DNA of 64,000 bases from Torreya grandis (taxonomy: Eukaryota; Streptophyta; Pinopsida; Cupressales; Taxaceae), in contig JARHVA010000666.1 in assembly GCA_037957365.1 (NCBI GenBank), positions 2,754,501 through 2,818,500 on the forward strand, given 5' to 3'. The translations under genes and the position numbers were made by a program. This document shows, one piece after another, positions 1 to 11,604 of the stretch. Position 1 is the stretch's first letter, and every line of letters begins with the position of its first letter. The notes beneath the pieces were generated by a model, which had not been told where the DNA came from, made no database searches, and saw nothing but the letters and a program-made list of their open reading frames with translations.

Positions 1-483
1 GTTGGAAATGGTGTGGGACCAGATAGGACAAGCTTTAGTTTTCGATGCACTTGCATATGGTCACGTGGTAAGAATGAGTTATCACTATAAGATCAAAAAG
101 TGGAAGTCCTAGTTTGCTATTTTCTTGTATACACTCCTAGGTCAAAGAAGGATTATCTATGTGATTTGGCTAAATATTGTTGTTTAACAATGGTCTAGGC
201 TGATTAGTACTTGGTCTAGGATTAATGGAGATGGTATTAACACTACCCCCTACAATATTACCTACAACCCTATTGTAGTCATGTGTAACTGCATGGTAGG
301 TTTTTTGGTTACCATTTTTACCTTAGTTTTGTCTATTGTTTTATTGTTGTGAATTTTATTTTTGATTTTGTTCGTTCTGTTGGTTCTTCCTTTGATTATG
401 ATACTATTTATTTTGCTACTACATTGGCCATTATTGTTGTTACTAATTGTTCCATTATTATTGACTATTATGTTGAGGAAAAG
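1..483 (-). mobile_element. Gypsy element G, region after gag (partial)
   Basis: This is the left-edge continuation of minus-strand element G, downstream of its gag zinc knuckle. On the minus strand, 262-483 reads as an Asn/Lys-rich low-complexity linker. I see no protease or RT signature before the window ends. The hydrophobic plus-strand frame over the same bases is the complement of the Asn-rich tract and is not a gene. Confidence 0.4.
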
Positions 484-3453
484 GGTTTTGATAGATTCGA
501 AGAGTTTGATTGGAAGTGGAAGCACCATTATCCATTTTTATCTCCCCGTTCTCCAACATATTTTAAATTAAATGCTTGATTTGGACACATCTTCATAGAT
601 TATGCCCATTAACTCGATGATAGTCACAAAATTTATTTTCATGATACCAATCAAGATAAGGAATGCCTTGTGGATAATGTTTTGTTATTGGCCAACATAT
701 CAGATTAGTAGTAAAAATATTGAAAAATATAGACTCAATAGGTTCTCCTAGGCCTCTAAAGACATGATGTGGAGGGATGGTTCTTCTAGGAGGAGGGGTT
801 TGCAATGGTAAAGGTTTTTGTATTTGATGTGAAGGTCTTGGTTGTTACACTTGTAACATTGGTTGGAGAGGTTGTGGGGTAAAAGTAAGATAAAAAGGTG
901 GTATAGATGATGTCTGCATAGTTTGGAGATGATGAGATTTAGTTACTCCATTTCCCATAATATTCCTATTATGGTTAAATTACTTTGGTCTTTCTTGGTT
1001 ATTAGCCTATGTCAGTTGTGATGCTTGTGCTTGATTAAGATGTTGTTATTGGCTATTCCCTCGATTGATAGAATTAAGTTTGATGATTCATTTATTGATA
1101 AACACCCTCTTGATCAATAAACCTTTATCAATTGTCTCTTTGAACATATGTGCACATTGTAGTTCCAGATGATAGGCTATCTCACTATGAAATTTTTTAG
1201 TAAACATAGCAACTAATTTTTTATCTATTAAACTATGGGTGAAATAGCTTGCAAGGGCTCTCGATCACTGTAAATAACTTGCAAAACTCTCCTCAGTTTT
1301 TTTCTTTGCTTGTGTCAGGTCTACTAATGAAATCTCATGCTCAAGATTATAGGAAAAGTATTGTAAAAATTTATCAAAAAGATCATCAAAGCCTATTACT
1401 GAATTCTTTTGCAACTTTAAAAACCACTCCAAGGCTTGTCTATCCAAGCTCCTTGGAAACAACAACAAAAGGTAAATGTCACTATATGCCATTGGTTGAC
1501 ATGCGAGAAAGAATTCGGTCAAATGGGCCTTATGGTCACCTTTCCCTTTGTACTTATCAAATTTGGGTGGTTTGTATCCTAGAGGAAATGGGATCTAAAA
1601 ATACTCCATATTGAAGGGATAGAAACATACGTCATCCAATTTGAATTTCTTAGTCTACTTCTCCACTTGAATGGTAACAATCATATCATTCATCTATTGC
1701 AATTCTTGGGATAGGAAACTAGAAGGGATATTGGTTTGGGTAAATGACTGAGAGGTCACAAGTGGGATACTTTGACCAAGATATGATGGAGACACCTATT
1801 GGGGTAGATTGGTTTGGTTGGGGAATGGACCAAGAAGATGCATACATGGATTGGGATGTACTTGAAATTACACATTTGGCTACATGATATTCTAGTTTAG
1901 GAGGTGATAAAGGTTTGAATTGGTGGATTTTGTGTTTGGGATGGAGGGATATAATTATATTGTACCTACTGTGGTTGAAAAGGGACATGATACCAACTAA
2001 TCAAACCTTGCTATTCAGTAGGAACTTGTGGACCAAGACCCTGTCTCTAAATTTGTGGCACATTTTGAACCAATGGTTATCTAGTAGGTACCTGAGAAAC
2101 ATGGGGACCTCCTTGTTGCATGAATACCTATGAGGAAGTGAAAGTAGGTTGTATATTTGGCATCTATTGTTGACCAATATTTACATGTTACTGACTAGTC
2201 ATTTCTAGGTTTTGGACTAGAATATTAGTTTGTGACTGAAACGGTATATTCATCATTACTTGGTGAGGTGGAATATTAGTTTCCCTAGGTTAAGGTGGTA
2301 ATGTATTCATATTTTATTTCATTGATACACTAGACTGTGTCTATTTTTGTGGAATACTCCTCACTACCTATTGAGGGGGAGTAGGATTCATCACATTTCA
2401 TCATTGAGGTGTAACATTAGTCATTGTTTGATTATCTAATCCTGTAGGTTGTATACTTGAGGAAGTAGTTGGTTGAGGCTAGGATATAGAAACTCCTATT
2501 CTTTGGTATGATGATTTTTTCCTAGGATTAACTATAGGCACATGTTGTTGGCTAGTTGTTTGTGCATTAATACCACTTTGATCAAGATTGGATGTTATTT
2601 GCATATTTTCCACTATATTTGGCTCGGTATTCAATGTAGAATCTGAAGACACTTCTTCAATAACTAGAGTATGTATCAAGTTATCTATCAAAGTGGTTTG
2701 TAAAAATGGGTCAAAACTTGGATTTTTTTGTCCAATTAATTTCGCCAACACTCTTATTGAAATAACTAGGTCAATGAGAGGCTTACTTACCATGTTCATC
2801 TGATTGAAATCATGTTCTAAATTTAGGTAGGTTTGGTATGCTATTTACATTTGGTTAAAGTGAACTTCCATGATGGTTTTGCCTCGATTGGATATATTGG
2901 GGACTTGGTACGTTGTTTGGACTAGAGCCATAGGATTATTAGAAGAAGCCTATTGATCATAAATGATATTATGGGGCACTCTTACTAGACTTGGTAAATT
3001 TTCATGGGGGAAGTATACTGAAAACTTATCCCCTACCTTTATGGCCCTAACCAAAATCTCATCTTTGTTCTCTAACAAATGTCATTCAAACAAAAATTGA
3101 TCATATGTGGAATCTATATTTGTAGAGTATGACTGTTGAAGTACTAGCTCATCCACTATGGGTATTATAGCTAAGTATTTCATGGTTTGTTCTTGGTCCT
3201 ATTCTATCTAAGGTGGTGTGTTAACTAGATAGTTAGCTAATGAATCTTGGCTTTGTGCCCCTAATTGAGTATTATAAGAGGGATAAGACTCCATCTCATA
3301 AGTAATGTTATCCACATAAGGGTCTTGCACCATTTCTTTCTGCGCAACTACATTACTAATCCCTGAATTGTACATGAGTCCACTATGAGTGTATAAATAC
3401 ATGTTGGAATTCATAGTCAATGCTTGGTGATAAAAGGTCAAAAAGTTATACAA
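484..3453 (-). pseudogene. Decayed Ty3/gypsy gag of element G
   Basis: This is a broken gag of a plant Ty3/gypsy retrotransposon, the structural protein that packages element RNA. The best-preserved part is at 1522-1130, where the minus strand reads as a retrotransposon-gag core: a phenylalanine-proline-x-serine-leucine start, an ALEWF block, a FDDLFDKFLQYF block, then a stop standing where this family usually has Arg/Trp and a continuing helix. Near 640-590 it reads FCDYHRVNGHNL, the Cys-x2-His-x4-His part of the plant gypsy knuckle, followed after a stop by a Cys and a typical LKHLI-like stretch. The N-terminal part (3453-1720) is readable in pieces (3453-3208, 2799-2479, 1988-1719) with stops and frame changes and no known domain. 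A start near 3383 or 3453 is possible. The copy cannot be functional. Confidence 0.7.
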
Positions 3454-4791
3454 ACTCTAAAAAGGACATAATCTAAAACAAATGATGCCTTTAACTTGGT
3501 CTAGATTTGTAAAAAAGGATCAAAAGGTTTATGCAAAGATTTGTGAGGAAATAAGCTATCATAAAGTATCTAAAGTTTCACCATTCACATAAAGGTAAGT
3601 AAATGGACTAAAATTTTTAAATACCAAACTCTAAGGTCAAAGTGTTTCAAATCAGTCTAATCTAGGAATTTAAAAGTTGCTAGTTCTTTTGGAAAAATGT
3701 GGCATCAAAAGTTAGGATCAAACAAGGCATGTGCTAGGAATTTTGTTCAAATGACGTCAAAAGCTAGACTTTGAAAATAGATGAAAATTTTAATCTAACG
3801 GATTTGAAACACTTCTAACAAACACTAGGCATTCACTTCTTGGACATGAACTTGGTCAACTAGGTATAAGGCATGAAACAAAAGGCACTTTAACCATAGT
3901 TTATTTTTTCACAAATAATGGTATAAAACTTGGTTCTTTTTTGAAAATAAGCTAGACAAAGGTGAATAGTATAACTATGCTTTAGACAAAAGATCAAAAT
4001 TACACTTGGATTGGTTTGAACATGTAGGAACAGATTTGAAACTCTATACAAAAGGGGTTATGAAACAAAGTTTGAAATGATTTGGGTAGTGTAATGATGC
4101 TATACTACCCAAAAATGTGTGATAAAAAGTTTTGATTCAAAAACTTTTTAAGGCAAAGACATTTTTCCACAATTTTGATAGCATAACACTACCTTTCTTG
4201 ACTCAAAAAGTTGTGGTGCATAGACTTAAAGTGCAAGTGTTTATCACAAAATGGCTTAAGTCTATCAAGTGATGATAATGATTATGAGTGTCAAATGGCC
4301 TTCAACCTAAATTGGAAATTAAACCTAAGTTCCCTCAATTTTAGTGCAAATTATAAACCCACTTTACACATCAACCCCATGAACTTGTAAAGGTGTAATT
4401 TCAAATTTAAATTGTAAGTGAAGGACTTAATTAAATTTGGTAAATGTCTAGACTCAATTGGGTAGCATAACTACACCAAAGTGGATGATATGAATATCAA
4501 GCTTTTGATGAACTTTAAACAAGGAAAATGGATGATCTCACATGGGTAGCATAACACCTCTTTGTTCAAAGGAAAATTTAGACTATGTGTTTGGTTTGGA
4601 TTATTTGTTTACACCAATTTTTGACTCCAAACAAGACTTTAATCTAGGTCAAGACCAACTAATTAATCACCCTTAAATCCTAAACTAACAAGGTTGCTTA
4701 GTACTATTGGAATCCATCAATATACATCATTTGAGAGGATTTTATGTGTTCATCCAAAAGTCAATGCATATTATATAGTAAGTTTTTTACA
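3454..4791 (-). other. Non-coding leader of element G
   Basis: I see no coding frame or RNA gene here. The stretch lies between the G gag and the region I take as its 5' LTR, so it is probably the untranslated leader. It is A/T-rich, with repeated short phrases such as GGGTAGCATAAC near 4460 and 4545. Confidence 0.4.
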
Positions 4792-4807
4792 CCCGCCCCC
4801 TTCTCTT
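4792..4807 (-). other. Purine tract on minus strand (polypurine-tract-like)
   Basis: On the minus strand this is an uninterrupted purine run apart from one C, ending in GGGGGCGGG, directly followed at 4791 by TGTAAAA. That is how a polypurine tract abuts the TG of a 3' LTR. It does not fit the simple picture of one G element, because a PPT should not lie between its 5' LTR and gag. It may belong to another, unresolved minus-strand element. Confidence 0.3.
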
Positions 4808-5726
4808 AAATGATAGTACTGTGACATGGACCTTGAGGTACACCTTGCACCAACAATACTTCCTTATCAAGTGGGGTTTTGTCTAAAATCTAACAAGTTT
4901 TAGAATGATCTAGGGGAATCAATTGCACAATGACTTTCATGCCAAACAATGCAAAAAAAAACATAGATTTTGGGTCTATATCACTCAGCTTATTATAAAA
5001 AGGTCTAGTCTTTTTTGCAACCACTACATCCTGCTATTTGCTCAGTGTAGTGTGATGTCCAAAGTGTCATTACATCTTGTGTAAAACTGTAAAAGAGTCA
5101 AATGAAATCAATGTCAGGAGATCAAAACTTGGGTCAAAGTTTCCCTAAATAACTTACGAGACGTGATGAAGTCCCCATCACAAGCCAAGATGCATAAATA
5201 AATAAATAAAGCATGAAATTAGAAAGACTTTAGGGTTATTTTCAGGATCACCCAAACTTTGACATGTTTTGGGGGAGTGCTTTAGATGACTTTCTTTCTA
5301 AGCCTTGGACTAGGCTACTTATAATAAGAATGGTGCTTTTGATTTTAAGGGTTCCCTATAGGGGATAAATGGAAGAGCATACATGCAACATTCCTCTTTT
5401 TGCCAAAAAAATCCAACTACACAACTATTTAAAACAAAAATTGACAAGTGTGTTTAATTTTAAACCCAAATGAAATGTTTGGTGGTGTTCATTTGACCCC
5501 TTGGTCTTAGTTGTAAACTTTGAAAAACATTCACCAAAAACCCCTAAATTCTTTTTTAAAAACCAAAACAAAGTTCCTAATCAAAATTTAAGCATGTAAA
5601 AGTTATTCAAACATGTTTTGAGCAAAAATCTTGTTTGGTCCTATAGTAAAATTGTTAGCATGTCCTTTAGCTTTGAAGCCCTTTTGAGTTTGAAATAACA
5701 AACTTTGAAAAAGTAGGTTTTGGTCG

Positions 5727-5875
5727 ATGTTTTTGGAAAAAAATAGTGACTGACATTGGTCAATAACACTAATGTTGGTTATGGCCAACCAAGATCTGAT
5801 CGATGTTGATTCTACTGACTAACATCGGTTAAGCCAAGCAACCAATGTCAGTATTTCTACTGACATCGGTTACTA
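5727..5875. repeat. Cluster of GACATCGGT-type motifs in element G
   Basis: Six to seven imperfect copies of a phrase like TGACATCGGTTA occur here, in both forms of its near-palindrome. Examples are TGACATTGGTCA near 5751, AATGTTGGTTA near 5770, CGATGTTGAT near 5801, AACATCGGTTA at 5821, CAATGTCAGT near 5843 and TGACATCGGTTA near 5861. Spacing is about 18-31 bp. The same phrase is reiterated in both copia elements of the window, which are unrelated to G by coding content. Confidence 0.65.
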
Positions 5876-6443
5876 TGTAAAAATTGTGGCAACCAAAAAT
5901 GGCAAAATAAAGTTATAAAATCAATTTGCAAGAGTTTTAAGAGCTTAAATAAATATTTTAAAGTTGTAAAAAGATCTCCTTCATGTGAAGGATGCATCTT
6001 GTCCCATTAGGCATGTCATTATGTGATCCAGTAATTTGACTCAAGAGAGGATGGTTAGTATGGTGTTAGTTCCAAAATGAAAATAAATGAAAGAAACACA
6101 CTAATAGCATAACATCTCTAGGCCTAGACACTAAAGAGAGATTAGTTAGAAAAAACAAATGATAAACACAACTAAAAAGTAAGGAATAAAACACAATAAT
6201 TCATTCACCTTCCTTGGATGCTCTAAATTCCTTTGTAGTGGTGGCTTGCTCAGCTTGTGCTCATGAAGTCCTTGGCAATGGAAGCTTGGCTACCTCCATC
6301 TCTCATTGGCACCTTTGGATTATGACTTGGCTTAGATTAGAATCAATTTGGCATGGTAACACTAATTATAATGACTTCTTGAAGATATTTATGCATTATA
6401 ACTTTGCACCAAAATAGCATAGAAATGATGTTGTGAGGCCTTC

Positions 6444-6451
6444 TATTTATA
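6444..6451 (-). promoter_or_regulatory. TATA box of the G LTR
   Basis: The minus strand reads TATAAATA in the context ATCTATAAATAGAAGG, a textbook plant TATA box. Transcription toward lower coordinates would run through the rest of the LTR into gag. It sits about 770 bp inside the LTR start at 7221, plausible for the U3/R border. Confidence 0.6.
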
Positions 6452-7221
6452 GATTTTTAGATTTGATCAAAATCAACCTCAACCATCCATCTCAAGATTA
6501 AGATGTGTGGTTGAGGATTAATTCAATTTTTGGAATTAATTTTGTAATTATCCCCATCATGGCATTGAAAGAAGGGGAAATTAAGAGGCATAGAGGGCAT
6601 CATGGATCATATTGATGAGGCATGGGAGGCATGAATCTTGATATTTATGGCATTTATGGCCTAGGGATGTCTTCCCAAGAAATGAGGTCACTTGATGACG
6701 TAGATATTCAATATTCATTTCCAAAAATAAGTATTCAACAAGTTTCCATGGAATTATTGATTATGCCTTAATTTGGGTTAATTAGCTCTTAAGCATGATT
6801 AAGCAATTTATGCACCAATTACTCAAATTGATCAAAATTCCTTCTTATTGGTCCTAAATTTGATTGGATTGTAATTGGAAGTCACTGCTAGATGCATTGG
6901 AACCATATTCCCATTTAGAATGTTGTAAAAAACAAATAACAAAGGCATGAGTCTTGTGTAAAAGATGTGATAGGAAAGAGCAGCCAAAGCACATGGGTGC
7001 AAAATTGGCATTTTGACTTGAATTGAACTGATCAAAGTTAGCTACCCCATAAATTGCATTGCCCCATTTTAAAATACCCTAGCCAAAATCATTACTTGAA
7101 TATGTTAGTTTCACATCATTTAACATTTTTTTAGTGTTTTTAAGCCAAATTGTGCATTTTAGATGGAAACTAGCCAAAACCTTAATTGGAGGTTATCGAC
7201 AACCAGTTTTAGGTGTCTACA

Positions 7222-7575
7222 GTATGATGTTTAAAAATTAGATGATAGCTTTATACCATGAAATTTATCGAGTAGTGATGGATTTGGCGTGGTAGATAAT
7301 AGAATAATCATCATATTTTGGTAATGAGAGTGATTTCCTCATGTGGATGAGTAATTGAGAGTCATGTTGTGTTTGACGAGGATGAAAAAGACAATATAAA
7401 GAAGTAAGAGAATCATCCATAGCATTTTATTCTCATGGAATTTCTTTGATCATAAAAGATGTAAACTCTTTGGTAAGAGTGGAAACTAGTTGATGATATG
7501 TGATAATATTTTCACTTTTGAATTTATATATACCATTTAATTGGAAACATATTAGCTATGAATATCCTAAGACAT
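7222..7575 (-). pseudogene. Gypsy element F, late RNase H fragment
   Basis: The minus strand from 7575 reads through a recognisable plant gypsy RNase H segment: a degenerate DSQLI block, then QLNGIYK, a YHQLV block, FxxFxI and a degenerate P-R-x-x-N-A-x-x-D-S-L block near 7420-7400. In gypsy polyproteins this follows the FDGA and AEYEAL part, which in this window lies 20 kb away at 28050-28250. The two halves join at the 5-bp duplication flanking composite A (7571-7575 and 28041-28045), so this is the same gene split by insertion. On the left it is cut at 7221 by element G. It contains stops and is not functional. Confidence 0.75.
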
Positions 7576-7606
7576 TATAAACACTAGAAAACCACACACA
7601 AATTGC

Positions 7607-8890
7607 ACTATTGTTTTTAAATCTTGTACCCTAGAAGAGGGTTGTTCAGGCCTCCTCTAGATTTGGGCAACCTTGGGATATTTTTAGGCCTGTGGGTGTG
7701 CCTATAAGTGGAAATGAACCTCTAGGTTGAAAGGGCTAGCTCCCTGTATTATCTTTTTGTGTAATAAAACCATTGAACTAGTTTGTATGAGTGAAAAGAG
7801 TAAGAAGTTTGCATAAATGAAAATCCTAGTCTAAAATGTTGATACACGAAGAATTAGTATCCACATGTATGCTCTATACTTATGCACAATACTATAGAAT
7901 ATAGTCTATAACTCAAACTCTAGAAGATTCCAACATAAGTATTTTAATGTAGAGACAAAATGAATGAGATCACATAAGGTAAATAATTGGAAAGGATAAC
8001 CTATATAGTCCAAAAAAGGGTTACACATGTGCAAAATCTCATACAGCTAGAATGAACTATACATGACCTGTTGGATCAACTCTTTGCTCAAAATCATGAA
8101 GGATAGAGAATAGAAGGATAAAAAATCACTTGTTGTCACTCTATGTCTCTTGCATGCCTAGGCAAATGCCTAGAACTTAGAAAGAAAATAGAAATATGCT
8201 TCTTTGCTCAAAGGCAAGAAAATGGCAAAATATTTTAGTAGGGCTTCATCATACTATCTATGGATGATAAAAAAAGATCCCAAGGTTCCTATTTATAGTA
8301 AAAGAGGGAGATAAGAGAGAGCTCTTGGGTGACAAAATAGAATCCTCCAAAATGGTTTACAGTCACCATCTTGGTGAAGTTGATTTTAGTTGTTCTCTTA
8401 TTTAGTTGGGATTTGTCCTTATCTTTGATTCACCCTCTTTAAATGACTATTTTGCTACAAAACCAATGGTGAGATGACCCTCCATAATAAATGTCTTAGA
8501 TCATTATTTAAAACCTATATTGTTCCTAAAAACTTCCACATTTTGTACTATAGACCCATTTGAGCCTTTTGAATTTCTTTACTTATAAACCTATAAGTCA
8601 AACATGTTGGGAAACCTGATTTTCACTATCCTTGCTCTTTTAGGTTTATTTATTGCTTATAATTATAAAATTCATAAGCAAATCTCTTTTTAAAACCTAA
8701 TTTTGCTTTGCTTAAGACCCTATTTGGTTTTCTAAATGGATTTACTCTTTGCTTTCTCCTTTGAGTTCTTTGATTGATTTTACTAATAAAATTCATAAGT
8801 CAATCATGTTGGGAAACCTAATTTACACTACAGAGTCATTCAGGTTTTCCCAGTGACTTTACTTCTTATTTTAAGACTTTACACATGAAT
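7607..8890 (+). other. Non-coding part of the LTR 1 extra block
   Basis: No gene is recognised here. It includes two copies of a phrase around AATTCATAAG plus CATGTTGGGAAACCT (about 8590-8700 and 8785-8825), suggesting degenerate duplication. Confidence 0.35.
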
Positions 8891-9095
8891 TTAATGTCTT
8901 GTGGTACATCACTGAGTTGCACCCCAACAGCTAGTTAGACACCCTAAATTTGGCATCCTATAGCACTTCATGTCTTTGAATCCTAACAACTAGTTGACCA
9001 CCATAAATTTGACATATTGTATCACATCATCTTCGAATCCCAACATCTAGTTGGTTGTATCAAATTTGACATCCTGTGATATGTCATGAGGATCA
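8891..9095 (+). repeat. About 58-bp tandem repeat, 3 copies plus a part
   Basis: The phrase AACAxCTAGTT followed by AAATTTGxCAT recurs at 8926, 8985 and 9042, a period of 57-59 bp, with a partial copy before the first. Copies are diverged by scattered substitutions. No coding sense. Confidence 0.7.
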
Positions 9096-9129
9096 ATTTG
9101 GGTCAGGATTATTATTTTGTGTAATTTTC

Positions 9130-9790
9130 CCAGAGTAATTCCTTCAAACAATTTTTCTGAAGGAATTCTTTTGGGAATTTTTCCTGAAAACCAACAGTTA
9201 GTTCCTTTGGGAACTTTTCTTGAAAGACACTGGGAAAAGGCACAAGGTCCCTTTGAAATTTTTTGAAGGGCATTTCCAAAGGAATTAACCCTTTAGAACT
9301 TTTCTAAAGGGCATTTCTAAAGACAAAGTACCCTTTGAAAAAGTCTAAAGGGACACTTGGGCTAAAAATTACCCTTCAAAACTTTTCCAAAGGGTCACTT
9401 GGACAATAAAGTACCCTTCAGAAAAGTTTGAAGGGACACTTGGGCTAAAAAGTGCCCTTAAAAACTTTTCCAAAGGTTTAGTTGGATGATAAAGTGCCCT
9501 TTAGAAAAGTTTGAAGGAAAACTTGGGATAAAAAGTTTCCTTCTAAAATTTTCCAAAGGGTCACTTGGACAACAAAGTGTCCTTTGAAAAATTCTGAAGG
9601 GACACTTGGCTAAAAAGTGCCCTTCAATTTTTTTTTGAAGGGTCACTTGGATAACAAAATTCCCTTTGAAAAAGTTCAAAGGGACACTTGGGGGGAAGGA
9701 AAGGCAAGGAAGGCCCTTCAAAATTTTTTTTAAGGGTATTTAGAAGGGAAATGGCCCTTTGGAACCTTTTTCGAAGGGCACTTCGAGGCA
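9130..9790 (+). repeat. About 82-bp tandem repeat built of self-complementary 41-bp halves
   Basis: The phrase GGACACTTGG or a close variant starts at 9351, 9434, 9515, 9600 and 9682, a period of 81-85 bp. Between these lie offset copies of GGGTCACTTGG, so each unit is two related halves of about 41 bp. At each half-unit border, CCCTTnnAAA...TTTnnAAGGG can pair, giving a string of short hairpins. Before 9351 the same CCTT...AAGG dyads continue in a less regular form. The minus-strand frame across 9458-9721 is a by-product of the repeat. Confidence 0.8.
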
Positions 9791-10142
9791 ACACAAAGAA
9801 AGAAAGGCTAAGGAAAATATGGCAAAGGGAAAAAACAAAGAATAAGGGAGAAATGCCTAAACTAGGAGAGGTTAAAGGGAAAAGATAAAAAATAAAACAA
9901 GAGACCAAAGATAGAAAATGAGTAAGGGAGAAACAAAAAGAGCCAAAGGGAAAACACAAACTGGTTATGAAGAAAATGGTCAACAAGTTCTAGATGTCAA
10001 AATGCATCGAGACCCACTATGGACCAACTAAACCTATCTAACCCTTAACTCAACCCTTTTAACCTAATCAATAGCACTATTCACCAAGTCACTATTCAAA
10101 ATTACTATTCATAGGTACTATTCATGAAGCATTATTCACTAT

Positions 10143-10226
10143 CACTATTCATGGTGACATGGTAGGTCACTATTCATGGTGACATGGTAGATCACTATTC
10201 ATGGTGACATGGTAGGTGACTTAGTA
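10143..10226 (+). repeat. 25-bp tandem repeat in LTR 1, 3 copies
   Basis: ATGGTGACATGGTAG starts at 10151, 10176 and 10201, a strict 25-bp period with TCACTATTC between. LTR 3 has the same three-copy array (units at 26841, 26866 and 26891, more diverged), whereas LTR 2 has essentially one unit near 20617. Confidence 0.8.
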
Positions 10227-11374
10227 GTGACATAATAGTGATATGGCAGTAGTGACATGGCTTGGAGATGAGGTGGCTTGGAGTGGGACATCATACCCCA
10301 CTTGGGAGAGTTGTCAAGAGTGCTTAATGACATCATTAAGCACTATAGGGCCCACCTTTGGGGGTATGGTGCATTTTTCCTCATGGACTCATTATGAAGA
10401 GTGGAGAACAAGTCAAATGTGTGTGAAGACCTATTTTGGAATATTATGTGCACTTAGAAGTGGATAACCCATGATTTATGTGTTTTGTCTTGATTCTAAA
10501 GGTATATTAGAAGCATTTATATAATAGGGAACAAAGACAAAAGAGGGTGGCTACTTTTTGAACTTTCTTACACAAAAAGATAGCCCCCCACATGGGTTTA
10601 ATATACCCAATTGGAATGTGGTGCCATATCTTCTCTCTCCTCACTATTACACCCTTTGTCTTCTCTCTTGGCAAAATGCTATAAGAGTTGGCTTTATGAG
10701 CTTCATTTGTGGGGTTAGAATCATTCATATTTCTTGGATCTTGAAATCATTCTACCAAAACCTCCATATGTTTGTTTCCTTAGAAAGAGAAAGATGGGGA
10801 GAAAATATTGAAAGCAATGGGAGGTTCATGATCTTAAAAGGTTCATGAAGACACCTTCACCAATAGCTTTACCAACTTCTTCAACAACATCTTCATCATC
10901 TTTAACCAACTTCAAAAACAAAGATAAGTATCTATTTTGAATTATTCAGTTACTTTGTTTTGATACATCTCTTAATAACTTAGCATTCACCTTAATGTTA
11001 ATTTGTTAAAACATTAGCATTTATGTGTAAAGTATTTATTTATTTAGATCTAGTACTTTCATGTTATGATATCTTTTTTATCAACATTTCTTTTCTACAT
11101 TAACTTGTATCAAAAGGTGGATTGACAACCTCCTAGATAGCTCACGCTTCTTGGGTCTAGCTTGCTAGGCAATCTACCCATCTACTTAACTAATCGACCC
11201 TTTTCTAGTTCTCTCTTATTATAGGTAATTTCTTCCAAGCCAAAGAGTAGTTCTCCATATTTATTCAGATTATGGAGCACACACCACATCTAGGTTCTCA
11301 TAACCTCTAGAAATCTTTTAGTTTTACCTTTTTTCTCTAAACATAGAAAAAGAAAAAAATTGAGTAAAACATTT

Positions 11375-11390
11375 TGGCCTACCCAATGGG
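11375..11390 (+). other. Primer-binding-site-like sequence of composite A
   Basis: Four bases after the LTR 1 end comes TGGCCTACCCAATGGG. It begins with TGG, as the complement of a tRNA CCA end must, and resembles the TGGCGCCCAACGTGGG-like primer sites of many plant gypsy elements. The tRNA cannot be named with confidence. Confidence 0.5.
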
Positions 11391-11599
11391 ACATATCATC
11401 ATCTAGGTGCCCTTTTCTTCCTTTATTTTATGCTCATACAACAAAATCTAAAATTTCTTTTGGGATTAAAATAAACCTTGCATACATTGATTACTTAATT
11501 ATTTTAGTTCATCTAGTAGCTTAAAATCAAAGTAATCAATTGTATCTTTCACTCTTATTATCATACACTCTACCAAAATACATAATCAATCATCACATC
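11391..11599 (+). other. Leader of composite A
   Basis: Non-coding. It is interrupted by copia element COP1 and resumes at 15606. Confidence 0.4.
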
Positions 11600-11604
11600 A
11601 AAAC

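Larger units (their letters stand above)
4808..7221 (-). repeat. Presumed 5' LTR/leader of gypsy element G
   Basis: The right end is sharp. On the minus strand, 7221 begins TGTAGACACC, a common LTR start in plant gypsy elements, and bases 7222-7575 belong to a different element (F RNase H). A good TATA box lies inside on the minus strand at 6451-6444. A cluster of GACATCGGT-like motifs lies at 5727-5875. The inner LTR border and primer site are not resolved; it could end anywhere between about 4.8 and 5.7 kb. There is no coding frame. The short open stretches at 6214-6417 and 6832-7035 are chance. Confidence 0.5.
7576..11371 (+). repeat. Composite A, LTR 1 (5'), with 2.4 kb of extra sequence
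   Basis: It starts TATAAACACTAG, the same as TGTAGACACTAG of LTR 3 with two G-to-A changes, and ends GAGTAAAACA at 11371. The outer parts (7576-7606 and about 9987-11371) match LTR 2 and LTR 3. The block 7607-9986 is absent from both and carries two tandem-repeat arrays. It could be an insertion or a longer LTR variant; I found no clean duplication at its ends. Open stretches such as 10243-10467 and 10558-10848 lie in the LTR and are not genes. Confidence 0.6.

Noticed and set aside
362..571. Plus-strand hydrophobic, membrane-like open frame
   Set aside because: It is the complement of an Asn-rich linker of minus-strand element G; it has no conserved start context or family.
9458..9721. Repetitive minus-strand open frame
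   Set aside because: A by-product of the 82-bp tandem hairpin array; other array frames are equally open.
9130..9790. Regular repeats as a CRISPR array
   Set aside because: Units are contiguous and diverged, without unique spacers; all context is plant retrotransposon.
10558..10848. Open frame shared with 27248-27517
   Set aside because: Shared because both lie in sister LTRs of composite A; no domain, and LTR 2 lacks it.
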